The position numbers and the translations under genes were made by a program. Shown one piece after another: positions 37,601 to 45,773 of a DNA stretch of 64,000 bases (the first letter of the stretch is position 1; each line of letters begins with the position of its first letter). The DNA comes from Sneathiella glossodoripedis JCM 23214 (GTDB lineage: Bacteria; Pseudomonadota; Alphaproteobacteria; Sneathiellales; Sneathiellaceae). A model generated the notes under the pieces. That model ran no database searches, was not told the origin of the DNA, and saw only the letters and a list, made by a program, of their open reading frames with translations. The stretch spans positions 248,001-312,000 of the forward strand of contig NZ_BAMS01000002.1 in the NCBI RefSeq assembly GCF_000616095.1, written 5' to 3'.

Positions 37601-38127
37601 ATATCTTGAGCCGCACAAGATGGCGGGCTTTACCTGATCGCGTGAAAGACGAGCGTCGCTATATCCATGCGCGAGCCAATATGGAACTTGGCAAGTATGA
37701 CGATGCGTTGGATTTTCTCGAATCTGATAACAGTGAAACTGCAGATTTACTCCGTGCTGAGATTTATTGGAAGTCAAAAAACTGGGCACGTGCAACCGAT
37801 TCTATTGATAAGCTTCTTCAGAAAAACGGTGCCGAAAAAGCAGTCAAACTGAGCGAGGTGGATCGGCAACGGGTGATGCAAATGGCAGTTGCATACAGCC
37901 TTTCAGCAGATACAAACGGGATCAATAAACTTCGTTCGACCTACCGCAAGAAGTTAGTTGGTACGCCGGATCTGGATGCATTTGATTTAATTACAGATCA
38001 ATCAGACGCCTCTGACACAGGGTTTAGGGAGCGGGCGACAGCAATCGCAAAAATTGGTCAACTTGAGAGTTTTATGGCTGGGTATCGCGAACAGCTTAAA
38101 AATGGAGAATTCTGGTCAACGAACTAG
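34693..38127 (+). CDS. Large periplasmic AMIN-like/TPR protein of the motor operon
   Basis: A 1144-residue exported protein. A signal sequence (FLLGFILSFAFMPILVNA) is followed by two or three AMIN-like modules: RAAEHPTYGRVVFDWGRA, then RAGDHPKYSRLVVDWPTR, and a later GFRLIFPFEESAAM. A Thr/Pro-rich linker (about 230-330) intervenes. From about residue 600 helical TPR-like repeats take over (FLVGHEFHADAIGVLERIRLDDP, KKDWKRAASELKIGRDAFGVYD, GDIGRAVGKFDQTIALDHRP). Start overlaps motB by ATGA. A peptidoglycan or stator scaffold role is inferred from the operon. Confidence 0.72.
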   Translation: MINLRLPGQKILFLLGFILSFAFMPILVNAAEKIAIRAAEHPTYGRVVFDWGRAQSYDADIREGSLIITFKDPLEANLSVAERALQDYVGKGEIYNNNKSVRFPLKGEYGLRTAVYGTAIAVDLLKNSGATDARKSVRVRAGDHPKYSRLVVDWPTRTEYQVQKKNGFFDLVFDKSANLDIAKIQSDLPKFVSGLAVEQNSGSTTLRVTTGDNATVRAFRSGNSIAFDFRKDQTGNTTASTEVDPKPAVVAKVSKTPVQKLTNNIDKVTQPTREDDPVPSPAQELGTKDTETITASLKPAPAENVGASQAEEPADVPAMATNSPRSLIPVAGSKPMKAEPALPEKKLLVDVGNLRDGFRLIFPFEESAAMALFERSGNYWVVFDKPVALDFRNLGGPYKFLVLKKKQFGHESATIARLAVRDGYAPSVTRIQNEWRVDFRLAESPVIKNTIDIQPQPAAQNGARVFIPAVNNGDKISFIDPQAGDELVAVPLHAPSWGFGRSRTFTQFTILPSMQGIAMTARDPSVAVSVERNGVSVTAEGGLQLTRAISRQDLFADGDLTDRFDSKKDKAQLVQLDTWRQVPAKEFWERKQLLQRRVARSPQAGRNGPRMELAKFLVGHEFHADAIGVLERIRLDDPRADEDGVYRLLRGLANLGLRHLDQAEVDLFNPVFDGIAEVAPWRAKLAAEKKDWKRAASELKIGRDAFGVYDQDLSNEFNLLAAEAALEDYDIEAANAALEEIRTSVSGQVDLETAALREYLEGVSALRSGDIGRAVGKFDQTIALDHRPTTAKARFAKVNAQLALKELSPEEAIEEFRKMSFVWRGDELELNILKRIGDLQIASGQMREGLKTFKEIVMTFPKAPIARDTAREMNDIFNQLFLEGGAEALPPIKALALYYEYRELTPLGDKGDQMIRNLADRLIKVDLLEQAAQLLDHQVNFRLSGAQKAVTGAKLAVVHLWNGDPKESINILSRTRWRALPDRVKDERRYIHARANMELGKYDDALDFLESDNSETADLLRAEIYWKSKNWARATDSIDKLLQKNGAEKAVKLSEVDRQRVMQMAVAYSLSADTNGINKLRSTYRKKLVGTPDLDAFDLITDQSDASDTGFRERATAIAKIGQLESFMAGYREQLKNGEFWSTN

Positions 38128-38142
38128 CAGAACGTTCGCCAG

Positions 38143-38795
38143 CTATGTTCTCGTTTTTAAACCATTTTGTTTCATGCGCCATAAAGCGAGATCAACTCGA
38201 TCCTGCCCGAAAAAAGGTTCCCCTTCATAAACTAGTGTTGGTACTCCCCAATGTCCGGATTTTTCCAAAGCTTCCTGGTTTTGCTGAATTCGACTGTCGA
38301 TTTCAACTTCATGGCCTGTTACCTGTTGTTGCAGAACATCAAGGTTAAAGCCGGCTGCTGCCACCGTTTGCGATAGAATTTCGGGCTTATGCCAGTCAAC
38401 AGTTGTACCATCAAAAATAGATTTTGATACAACGTTCAAAAATTCAAGGCCATCTCCAGTCTCACTTGCAATCACACCTAGGCGGGTGATGTTGTGGATA
38501 TAGGGTTGATCTTCAGAAATTCTTCCTTTTTCCCTATCTATCACGACTGGATCGGGCCTTGGCCATATGAATGTCATACCTCGGTATTCTGCAATTCGCG
38601 CGCAATCGAGCATAAGATACGGAATCCATTGAGGATTGATCGTTTCAAAAAACTCTGGATTGCGGATAGCAATGGGATAAACCGGGCGAACATTTATTTT
38701 TAGATCATACGTTTTTACAAGATCCAGGTACTGAGGGATTGCCAGATAGGAATAGGGGCTTCGAAACGACCAGAACAGGTCGCAGTCATTGTCAT
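38143..38795 (-). CDS. 2-hydroxychromene-2-carboxylate isomerase/DsbA-fold protein (frameshift at start)
   Basis: Thioredoxin-fold isomerase of the HCCA/GST-kappa family. Frame A supplies ATG at 38795 (AGGGTGA before it) and MTMTA; frame B begins DLFWSFRSPYSYLAIPQYLDL with the family SPYSYL motif. It continues VRPVYPIAIRNPEFF and the C-terminus GHWGVPTLVYEGEPFFGQDRVDLALW. One missing base near 38781-38785 joins them; about 217 residues. It lies 99 bp downstream of the DUF6065-like gene on the same strand, so co-transcription is possible. Confidence 0.8.
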
Positions 38796-38894
38796 GGGGT
38801 TCACCCTTTTTGTTTTTTGTTCCTTTTTCCTATTGTGACAATGATTGCCAAGAGGATCAATTCCGAAATTCATCACTTGTTCAATTGATAAATT

Positions 38895-39689
38895 TTATTT
38901 CCGGTTCTTTCTGGACGTTTTTGCATAAAGTCCGCGCGGGCGTTCTTGAGCTGACCCCGGGTCAAGCACGGTAGCCTTGTAATCGGTCCAGTCTTCGTCA
39001 TCAAAGCTGTTCAGGTCTTCCGCAAATTCGAAATCCTTGAGAACCTTTTCACTATATGTGCTGCGATGTAGGGGTTGAATTTGCATAAGTGGCATATCGC
39101 GCCTGAAACTGATTGGCATGTCGGTTTTTCGTAAGCGCAGATTTGTAAATAAAGGACCAAACCATCGATCAGTTTCAATAATTCCCTCAAAATGTTCATA
39201 AGCACTATGTGCTGGCAAATTCGCGGGTTGGCGTACCAATATGCTCCAATCGGGTTGCGTTTTAACCATTAGACCGGACCAGATTTTAAGGACACCACTT
39301 TCGGGGGCGCGTGAAATAAAGGGAGGGGCATAGCCTTTAAGCTGGGGTGGCGAGTTTTTGTCGAAATGATCTGAAAAACCCGGATATTGTGCGGCTTCTA
39401 ACGGAAGCCAACTATCCATATCCCCAAATTGCCAAAATATTTCTGAACCATTCCAAAGCACAGAAAAGTCCATGGGAGGAAATATGTACCAACCGAAAGC
39501 AGAAGCCGTTGTCATCGGTTCACAGTATCGGAATGCTCGGGTTGGGATTAATCCACCTGCCGATCTGTCTGCCCTTTGAGGTTTAGGAGTGTCCTCGATC
39601 ATACGGTAAAATTTGATGATCGGCGAAGGTGACACCAGCGCGGAACTCCGCGCTAGGTCACTTTTTTCAATACCCTTTTGGATACCCAT
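38895..39689 (-). CDS. DUF6065-like protein next to repeat peptide gene
   Basis: A 264-residue soluble protein of the DUF6065 type, function unknown. Conserved-looking blocks are IKFYRMIEDTPKPQRADRSAGGLIPTRAFRYCEP, SAFGWYIFPPMDFSVLWNG, FISRAPESGVLKIWSGLMVKT, PDWSILVRQPANLP, IIETDRWFGPLFTNLRLRKT and MQIQPLHR. The DUF6065 assignment rests on the AxAxGW / PxNxP / VETDW-like order and is by memory. It begins 11 bases after the stop of the five-repeat protein, so they form one transcription unit. There is no signal peptide, so it is probably cytoplasmic, as a modifying enzyme or binder of the peptide would be. Confidence 0.7.
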   Translation of the reverse strand: MGIQKGIEKSDLARSSALVSPSPIIKFYRMIEDTPKPQRADRSAGGLIPTRAFRYCEPMTTASAFGWYIFPPMDFSVLWNGSEIFWQFGDMDSWLPLEAAQYPGFSDHFDKNSPPQLKGYAPPFISRAPESGVLKIWSGLMVKTQPDWSILVRQPANLPAHSAYEHFEGIIETDRWFGPLFTNLRLRKTDMPISFRRDMPLMQIQPLHRSTYSEKVLKDFEFAEDLNSFDDEDWTDYKATVLDPGSAQERPRGLYAKTSRKNRK

Positions 39690-39700
39690 AATGTTTTTGA

Positions 39701-40087
39701 TTAAACGCGAAAGGCAGGGCTCATATTTCCAAGGCGCACCTTGGCATTATCTTTTGTTTTTGTTTCTGAGATGTCAATTTTAAACACCGGGCTCATGTTC
39801 CCAAGGCGGACTTTTGCGCTATCTTTTACTTCTGTGTCAGATGTTTCTATTTTGAATGCAGGACTCATATTCCCCAGACGAACTGCTCCGGTGTCTTTTG
39901 TCTTGGCGTTGGATGTTTCAACTTTAAACGCCGGGCTCATATTTCCCAGTTGAACATTTTTTTTATCACTAACCTCTGCTTTCGCACTTTCAATCTTGAA
40001 TGCAGGGCTCATATTGCCAAGGCGAACAGAACCACAATCTTTAGTGGAAGTTTTATTGGTTGAAACAGAGAAGGTACGAGTAAACAT
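39701..40087 (-). CDS. Five-repeat LGNMSPAF protein (candidate multi-core peptide precursor)
   Basis: A 128-residue protein: a 20-residue leader with one cysteine (TKDCGS), four 24-residue units and a final 12-residue half unit. Each unit starts V(R/Q)LGNMSP(A/V)F(K/R)(I/V)(E/D) and then has a variable, charged Lys/Asp/Ser/Thr linker of about 11 residues; the chain ends exactly after the fifth motif. Codons in the motif differ between copies (Gly as GGC, GGA, GGG; Leu as CTT, CTG; Pro as CCT, CCG), so the peptide is under selection. GAGGA precedes the ATG. I know no family for it. Alternatives are a scaffold of repeated ligand motifs or an adhesin-like repeat. Confidence 0.85.
   Translation of the reverse strand: MFTRTFSVSTNKTSTKDCGSVRLGNMSPAFKIESAKAEVSDKKNVQLGNMSPAFKVETSNAKTKDTGAVRLGNMSPAFKIETSDTEVKDSAKVRLGNMSPVFKIDISETKTKDNAKVRLGNMSPAFRV
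39704..40027 (-). repeat. 72-bp tandem repeat (4.5 copies) encoding LGNMSPAF units
   Basis: Five in-frame units with starts 72 bp apart (40027, 39955, 39883, 39811, 39739), the last cut at 36 bp by the stop. DNA identity between copies is moderate and concentrated in the ATGAGCCC block, showing old duplication rather than recent slippage. Confidence 0.9.
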
Positions 40088-40798
40088 TTTAATATCCTCA
40101 TCTAATACATATAAATACAGTTACTGCCCCCAAAACCGAGAGAGTGTTTTTTCTATTCCCATTTATCCATGATCTGGGAATAAAATAGACGTCAAAGTAG
40201 TGTTTGGTGACGTTCTGTGATTAACCGTAATTTTGAAGATCAGGATTGTAAAGTTGGGTGGCGCAATGGTTGTTTAGCCGAAATTTTAACAAAGAAAAAT
40301 CAAACGTTTTTTTGGATCAAGTTTATTAACAGGTTGAAATAAAATATAAAAATTTGAACTGATTATAATTAAAGAGAGAAATATATATTTATTACTCTCT
40401 AATATAAAAGGGTGTCAAAAGATTTCATTAAGGTTAATTTCTGATGGCGGTTAACTATAATATATTGAAGATTAACAAGAATTAAATTCGTTTTTTAAGA
40501 GTTTTGTAATGAATAAAATTTTCGGATTATTTTAATAAAATTTGATTTAACGTATAATGTGATACACTAATGTAACAACCCTCACTAGTAGTATTTAAAA
40601 TTGTTTTAATCTTATTGAGTTCGTAAGTTCAGATGAAAATGATGGAATTTCTTTCCTAATTGAGCGGGAATACTGCATTTCTCTAATTAGGCAGGGTCTT
40701 ATAACCCAAAAAAACGATAAATATATTTTATTGCCGAGGAGAGGGAAAATGCCCGAATTCGCAGAATCACAGGCATTTCAATAGAACGGCAAACGTAT
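40088..40798. other. AT-rich noncoding region
   Basis: About 710 bases of very AT-rich DNA between the repeat-protein start and the threonine dehydratase stop. It has no long open frame on either strand. It holds an 11-codon frame with a strong ribosome binding site near its right end. The composition contrasts with the coding flanks and may reflect an insertion scar or a complex promoter. Confidence 0.6.
40749..40784 (+). CDS. Possible 11-residue small ORF with strong ribosome binding site
   Basis: ATG to TAG encodes MPEFAESQAFQ. GAGGAGAGGG lies four bases before the ATG, one of the strongest ribosome sites in the window. It faces the convergent dehydratase gene. It may be a leader peptide, a remnant of a lost gene, or chance. 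Confidence 0.25.
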   Translation: MPEFAESQAFQ

Positions 40799-41782
40799 TT
40801 AGAGTGAGGAATATTGAGAAAGAGTTGAAGCAAATAATTGTTGGTCCACATTACCACCGGATAATACGGCAACAACAACTTTTCCATTCACATCGATTTT
40901 GCGTTGGAGAAGGGCTGCAAAAGCGACAGCGCCACCGGGCTCAACTACCAACTTGAAATAATGGAATGCGGCCCAGATTGCTTGTTTTGCCTCCTCATCT
41001 GAAACTGTAACTCCGCTTGCTTTGCACGATTGTAGGATTGGAAATGTTAATTCTCCGGGCATGGGAGTGACAATTGCATCGCAAATGCTTTTATGTTCCG
41101 TTCCATTTTCTAATCGTTTTCCTGCGATCAAAGATCTGGTTGTATCATCAAAATTCTCAGGCTCCGCTGCGTATATCCGTGTATCCGGTACAAGGGTCTG
41201 TGCGGCGAGCGATATACCACTTAACAAACCACCCCCGCCACAAGGCGCCACTATAGCGTCAGCTTCAAGGTTCAGTCGTTTCAGTTGTTGAATAATCTCA
41301 ATTCCAGTTGTGCCTTGCCCAGAAATGACATGGGGATTGTCATATGGTTTGATTAAAGTAAGGTTTTCCTGAGCCGCAATTTTAGCACCTATTTCTTCAC
41401 GGGATTGCGTATAGCGATTGTAGGTTATGACCTTAGCCCCATATCCTTTAGTGTTGTTGAGTTTGATTTCGGGAGTGTCTTCGGGCATGAGAATTGTCGC
41501 TTTGATACCATGCATTTGAGCCGCCAAAGCGACTCCTTGAGCGTGATTTCCACTAGAGTAGGCGAAAATACCTCGATTTTTTTGATCCGTTGACAGCGAA
41601 GAGATAGCGTTAAAAGCACCTCTGAATTTAAAAGAACCTGTTTTTTGAAGCGTTTCCGCTTTTACAAACAGCCGACAACCCAGAAATTCATTAAGAGCTG
41701 GTGATTCCAGCAAGGGTGTTTTAACAGCCACAGATTTAATTGCTGTAGCTGCCTTTAAAATAGTCTCATATGTAGGTGTCAT
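40799..41782 (-). CDS. PLP-dependent threonine/serine dehydratase
   Basis: Fold-type II PLP enzyme of 327 residues. Lysine motif GSFKFRGAFNAIS, phosphate/substrate motif YSSGNHAQGVALAAQMHG, and the glycine loop CGGGGLLSGIS are clear. Length without a C-terminal ACT domain fits catabolic threonine dehydratase, serine dehydratase or serine racemase; sequence alone does not decide. It starts one base past the alpha/beta hydrolase stop, in a minus-strand run of unrelated metabolic genes. Confidence 0.92.
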   Translation of the reverse strand: MTPTYETILKAATAIKSVAVKTPLLESPALNEFLGCRLFVKAETLQKTGSFKFRGAFNAISSLSTDQKNRGIFAYSSGNHAQGVALAAQMHGIKATILMPEDTPEIKLNNTKGYGAKVITYNRYTQSREEIGAKIAAQENLTLIKPYDNPHVISGQGTTGIEIIQQLKRLNLEADAIVAPCGGGGLLSGISLAAQTLVPDTRIYAAEPENFDDTTRSLIAGKRLENGTEHKSICDAIVTPMPGELTFPILQSCKASGVTVSDEEAKQAIWAAFHYFKLVVEPGGAVAFAALLQRKIDVNGKVVVAVLSGGNVDQQLFASTLSQYSSL

Positions 41783-41783
41783 T

Positions 41784-42656
41784 TTAGTCCAGGTTATCCA
41801 GAAACGTTTTTATTGTGTTGATACAGGCGGGCTCTGTTAAAGTGGGGACGTGCCCTCGGTTGGGCAATGTCAGGGTCTGCATATGGGGTAATACAGTTTG
41901 CATTTTTTGAAAAGTCTCTTCACTTAACACATCAGATAATTCACCTCGAATGGCAAGCACTGGTTTGGAGTTGAGGGATTCAAAAAACGGCCACAAATCT
42001 ACGGGATCTTTTTTGTCAAGCTGTTCACGTAACGCTTTTCCCAATGTCAGGTCATAATTTGCACGGTAGTTTCGGTCTTTTTCATCGAACACAAATCCAA
42101 TACCAGCTGTTTCAAGCCAATATTCTTCTTCAACGTCAGGGTAAGCGGACCGATACATTTCTTTTTGCGCCAAGGCTGCATCTTCAAGGTTATTAAAACG
42201 AATATCTTTTCCAACATAATCGGCGATACGCGAGCTACCCTCTTCGGAGACTTCCGGCCCGATATCGTTCAGGATCAAAGCCTTTACAAATTGCGGGGCT
42301 AGTCCGGCCAGAGCGATACTGAGGATGCCGCCAAGTGATGTCCCTATGAAAATTGCATTCTTGATGCCCGCATGTGACAGAAATGTCAGGACGTCTGCAA
42401 GATAGGTTTGAGGGTCATAATTTTTATAGTTGCTATCCCAATCTGATTGACCCCGCCCGCGATAGTCCAGAGTGAAAATCTGCCGATCATTTGCAAACTC
42501 GGCTGCAAATCCTTCAAAGTCACCTGAGTTGCGTGTAAGACCAGAAAGACACACCACCGGTAAACGGTCACTAGTGGCACCATATTGACGGTAATAGAGA
42601 TTCAGATCATCGTTAGATTTGTAAAAATGCTCAGTGTAGCTCATAGTCTCTGCCAA
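41784..42656 (-). CDS. Alpha/beta-hydrolase fold protein
   Basis: A 290-residue hydrolase. The N-terminal RLPVVCLSGLTRNSGDFEGFA oxyanion region is followed by DYRGRGQSDWD, the nucleophile elbow FIGTSLGGILSIALAG (Ser in GTSLGG), the acid in VLAIRGELSDVLS, and the terminal histidine NRGHVPTLTEP. Substrate unknown; such enzymes hydrolyse small esters or lactones. Closely packed between the HAD gene and the dehydratase. Confidence 0.92.
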   Translation of the reverse strand: MAETMSYTEHFYKSNDDLNLYYRQYGATSDRLPVVCLSGLTRNSGDFEGFAAEFANDRQIFTLDYRGRGQSDWDSNYKNYDPQTYLADVLTFLSHAGIKNAIFIGTSLGGILSIALAGLAPQFVKALILNDIGPEVSEEGSSRIADYVGKDIRFNNLEDAALAQKEMYRSAYPDVEEEYWLETAGIGFVFDEKDRNYRANYDLTLGKALREQLDKKDPVDLWPFFESLNSKPVLAIRGELSDVLSEETFQKMQTVLPHMQTLTLPNRGHVPTLTEPACINTIKTFLDNLD

Positions 42657-42657
42657 A

Positions 42658-43347
42658 TTATGTTACTCCGACTATGGGGAACATTTGTGTCAGATTTTTG
42701 ATCTGGCAATCAGGTGAAGAGGGCAGGCGCTCTGCCGCCTGATCGAACCGGTTACACCAAATTGTATTAAATCCGAAATCTTTTGCTGAATATGCGTCCC
42801 ATCCATTGGAACTTTGAAAAGAAATATGCCGTGCATCCACACCAAGACGATCCACAGCCAATTCGTATACTTTGGGGTGTGGTTTAAAGACTTTTACTTC
42901 CGCTACCGAGTAGACTCCATCCAGCAAGCTTGAAATTCCAGCATTTTCGACCGCTGCTTCGAGCATCTGCGGTGAACCATTGGAAAGGATGGCGCATTTG
43001 ATGCCGGCCTCCTTCAGTTTTTTGAGTGTTTGAGGAACTTCCTCATAGGCGGACAAAGTCAGGTAAAGATCCATCAATCGTGCTTTGAGGGCTTTGTCAT
43101 TTAGATTTTCCGCCTCCATTGCAAAATCAAGGGCATCTTCCGTGATTTTCCAGAAATCCGTGTAATTTCCTTGCAGGCTCCTCAACCATGTATATTGGAG
43201 TTGTTTCAGCCTCCAAATGTCGGAAAGAGTTTTCCAGTTTTCGCCCAAGCGGTCTTTTTCCTGACGAGCAGCAGCATCTACATCGAATAAGGTTCCATAG
43301 GCGTCAAAAACACAGGCTTTGATGTCAGGGAAGCGGGTATCAGTCAT
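42658..43347 (-). CDS. Haloacid dehalogenase type II family hydrolase
   Basis: HAD-superfamily hydrolase. Motif I is VFDAYGTLFDV (nucleophile Asp), motif II CAILSNGSPQ, and the C-terminal SFQSSNGWDAYSAKDFGFNTIWCNR contains the haloacid-dehalogenase-type SSNxWD. The AYGTLFDV/SSNxWDA combination is that of type II (S)-2-haloacid dehalogenase. I chose ATG 43347 with AGGA six bases upstream; an upstream in-frame ATG at 43398 lacks a site. About 229 residues. Confidence 0.92.
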   Translation of the reverse strand: MTDTRFPDIKACVFDAYGTLFDVDAAARQEKDRLGENWKTLSDIWRLKQLQYTWLRSLQGNYTDFWKITEDALDFAMEAENLNDKALKARLMDLYLTLSAYEEVPQTLKKLKEAGIKCAILSNGSPQMLEAAVENAGISSLLDGVYSVAEVKVFKPHPKVYELAVDRLGVDARHISFQSSNGWDAYSAKDFGFNTIWCNRFDQAAERLPSSPDCQIKNLTQMFPIVGVT

Positions 43348-43425
43348 AAATATTCCTAATTTTAAGGCGCCCCGTATTAGATTGGCAGGATAGAGCATTC
43401 CCCTGCCTGCCGACCAGTCAAAAAT

Positions 43426-45706
43426 TCAGTTTGTTGGGTTTCCTCTCAAAAGGTCATCTCCCATTTGGACGATCTTGATCTCATCTTCGTTCAGGAGTTG
43501 ACGATAAACCTGCAGGTTCTCCATAACACGCTGAACGTAATTCCGTGTTTCATTGAAAGGAATAAGTTCAATCCAGTCCAATGTATCAATCTCGTTCAGT
43601 CTTGGATCGCCCCATTCTTCAATCCAGTTTCTTATCCGGGAACTACCCGCGTTATATGAAGCGATTGCCAGTATGTAGGAGCCATCAAACCTGTCGATCA
43701 GGCTACCAAGATACGTGCTTCCAAGGAGTGTGTTATAGGCAGGATCATTTATCAGCTTTGATTTTCCGTAACTGACTTTGAGCTTGCGTGAAACAGCGCG
43801 CGCTGTTCTGGGCATGAGCTGCATTAAACCCCTTGCTCCAGCGGGAGAGATAGCGTCACTTGCAAAGGCACTTTCCTGTCTGGTAATCGCAAGAATAAGG
43901 GGTTTTTCAATAGGTGGATTTTCAGGAAAATAGGTATGAGTTGGCCAACTGATATCCGGTAACTCCGTTCCAAGTTGTGACGCTCTTTTTGCGACGGCGA
44001 CCCCAAAATCTGGTCGGTTTATATCGCTTGCTAGTTTACCTAAATACACATAATCCTGCGGATTGGTTGCATCTTCAGTGAGTTTGAGCAAAAACGGTCT
44101 GGCATACCGACTTCGGTCAAGCTCCGCCAAATGCCGAACGATCATTACGAGTTCGTTTTTATCCAAGCGTTGTCGGGTTTCCCTGTTGAACGATGATTTT
44201 TTCTTGAGCTCGGGGGCTGATTCCAGGCCCAGTTCACTCATGGCGACCTGACCATAAAATGTGGAGCTATAGCGAGTTGCCTCCTCGAACCAGTATTTTG
44301 CAGATTTCTCATCTTTCATCGCGGCATAAGCGCGCGCTATCCAGTATGCACCGCGGGCACGGCTAATTGGATAACTGACATTTTCATACAAACGCGTGAA
44401 ATGAACGAGCGCTTCGTCATATTCATGCAGGAAGCGCAAGGCTATCCATCCTGCAAGCCATTCAGCAGAAGCAAATTTGCCACCAGTTTTAAGGCCATGA
44501 TACCGCGACAGGTTGTAAGCTTCGGTAATATGTCCAAGCCGCAAAAGCTTTCGAGCCTGAATTTCGCGCTCCGGCCACCAGATCTCGGGGTGGGGCACAT
44601 CTTCTCCCATTTTGAGGAGCAGCTCTCTTGCTTCTTCGTGGCGGCCTTTTCTTCTGCGCCATTTGGTTCTGTCAAAGATAAGCCCCGGGTCGTTCATCAA
44701 CTCTTGTGGTACCTGCCGTAGGCCAGCGTCAACATTTCGAGACATGCGCATCAGCGAATTCGGGCGATTGCAAGTTTTTTCTTGTCTGATGATACCCGAT
44801 CAAGCATTCGGATCGCGTAAACTGCATCTTTTCTCCATAACAGGTTATCAAGGCGAATTTCATGATCAAGCTGACTTAAAAGGTTTTTGTGGCTCCTGAT
44901 GAATTTTTTCTCCAGCCCTTCACTGAAACTTCCTTCATGCCAGGCGCGGCGGATCCACTCTGTTCCTTTCTCTATTTTGCCTTTTTGAAGTAAGCTTCGC
45001 CAAGACGCCACATTCCCATCCCGGTAAGAGGGGTGTGGTCTGTAAACCAAGCCAGTGTCCTTTCAGGTGAGATCGGGTTTACCAGTGCTTCCTCTGCCCG
45101 GCGCATCAGTGTTTCCCGGTAAGGCCAATGAGGATTATCAATTACAAAATTTGCAATCTGTTCAAAACTGGCCCCACCTTTATAAGCCCTTAACCAACGC
45201 CAATAGATGTATTTCGCGGGGAGTTGATAGGTCGCTTTTTCAGCATCCGCGATTGCACTCTTCCACTGAAAACGTGAAAGATGCTCAAAAGCTCTCTTAT
45301 AATGGGCTCGATCAGTGTTGGAAATTAGGCCTGTCGCGAAAGGCGGAGGCGGGAGTTCAATACCTGTCGGCCTTGTTTTTGGTAGAGGAATGGAAGTCAG
45401 GTTGATTTTTTCTGCGGCAACAGGGCTGCTGGTATTTTCTTTGCGTCTTGGCTTGGGTGGGGTGGTAGCCGACACAGGAGTTATCTGTATGAGCTGTTTC
45501 TGACGGGGCAGAGGGATATATGCTTCTGCAGGAGCATTCATTGCTTTGTTAGCAGGTTGACGATCAATCTCGTCATCCTCCAGCGTCAGCAATTCATTGG
45601 CATAGACCGTCTGGCTGCAGACAAACAGGACCGCCACCCATTTTAGTAAATGGCGAATTGTAAAACCAGATATAGGGGGCAATTTAGCCAACATTGCTGC
45701 GTTCAA
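43426..45706 (-). CDS. slt: Soluble lytic murein transglycosylase (two frameshifts)
   Basis: Exported peptidoglycan-cleaving enzyme. The N-terminus has a membrane/signal segment (LKWVAVLFVCSQTVYANEL), then a Pro-rich stretch and helical doughnut repeats. Catalytic SLT domain: ILAITRQESAFASDAISPAGARGLMQLMP (Glu in RQESAF), YNTLLGSTYLGSLID and ILAIASYNAGSSRIRNWI. Three frames are needed: MWRLGEAYFKK to GKIEKGTEWIRRAW (near 44976-44990) and KLAIARIR to LMRMSRNVDAGL (near 44750-44762), each consistent with one missing base. Joined length is about 760 residues. Two hits in one gene argue for consensus error. Confidence 0.88.
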
Positions 45707-45773
45707 CTTTCTAAAACCAATGACCTTGATAACATGTATTGCGTGAAAACAGCGTTAATTAACTCCTTCAAAT

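Noticed and set aside
39704-40027. Tandem 72-bp repeats as a CRISPR array
   Set aside because: Repeats are adjacent and in frame with no unique spacers of constant length and no cas genes; they encode a repeated peptide.
40256-40272. TGGCGCAATGGTTGTT as a sigma-54 promoter in the AT-rich gap
   Set aside because: Two mismatches to the consensus, and no gene lies downstream on that strand.
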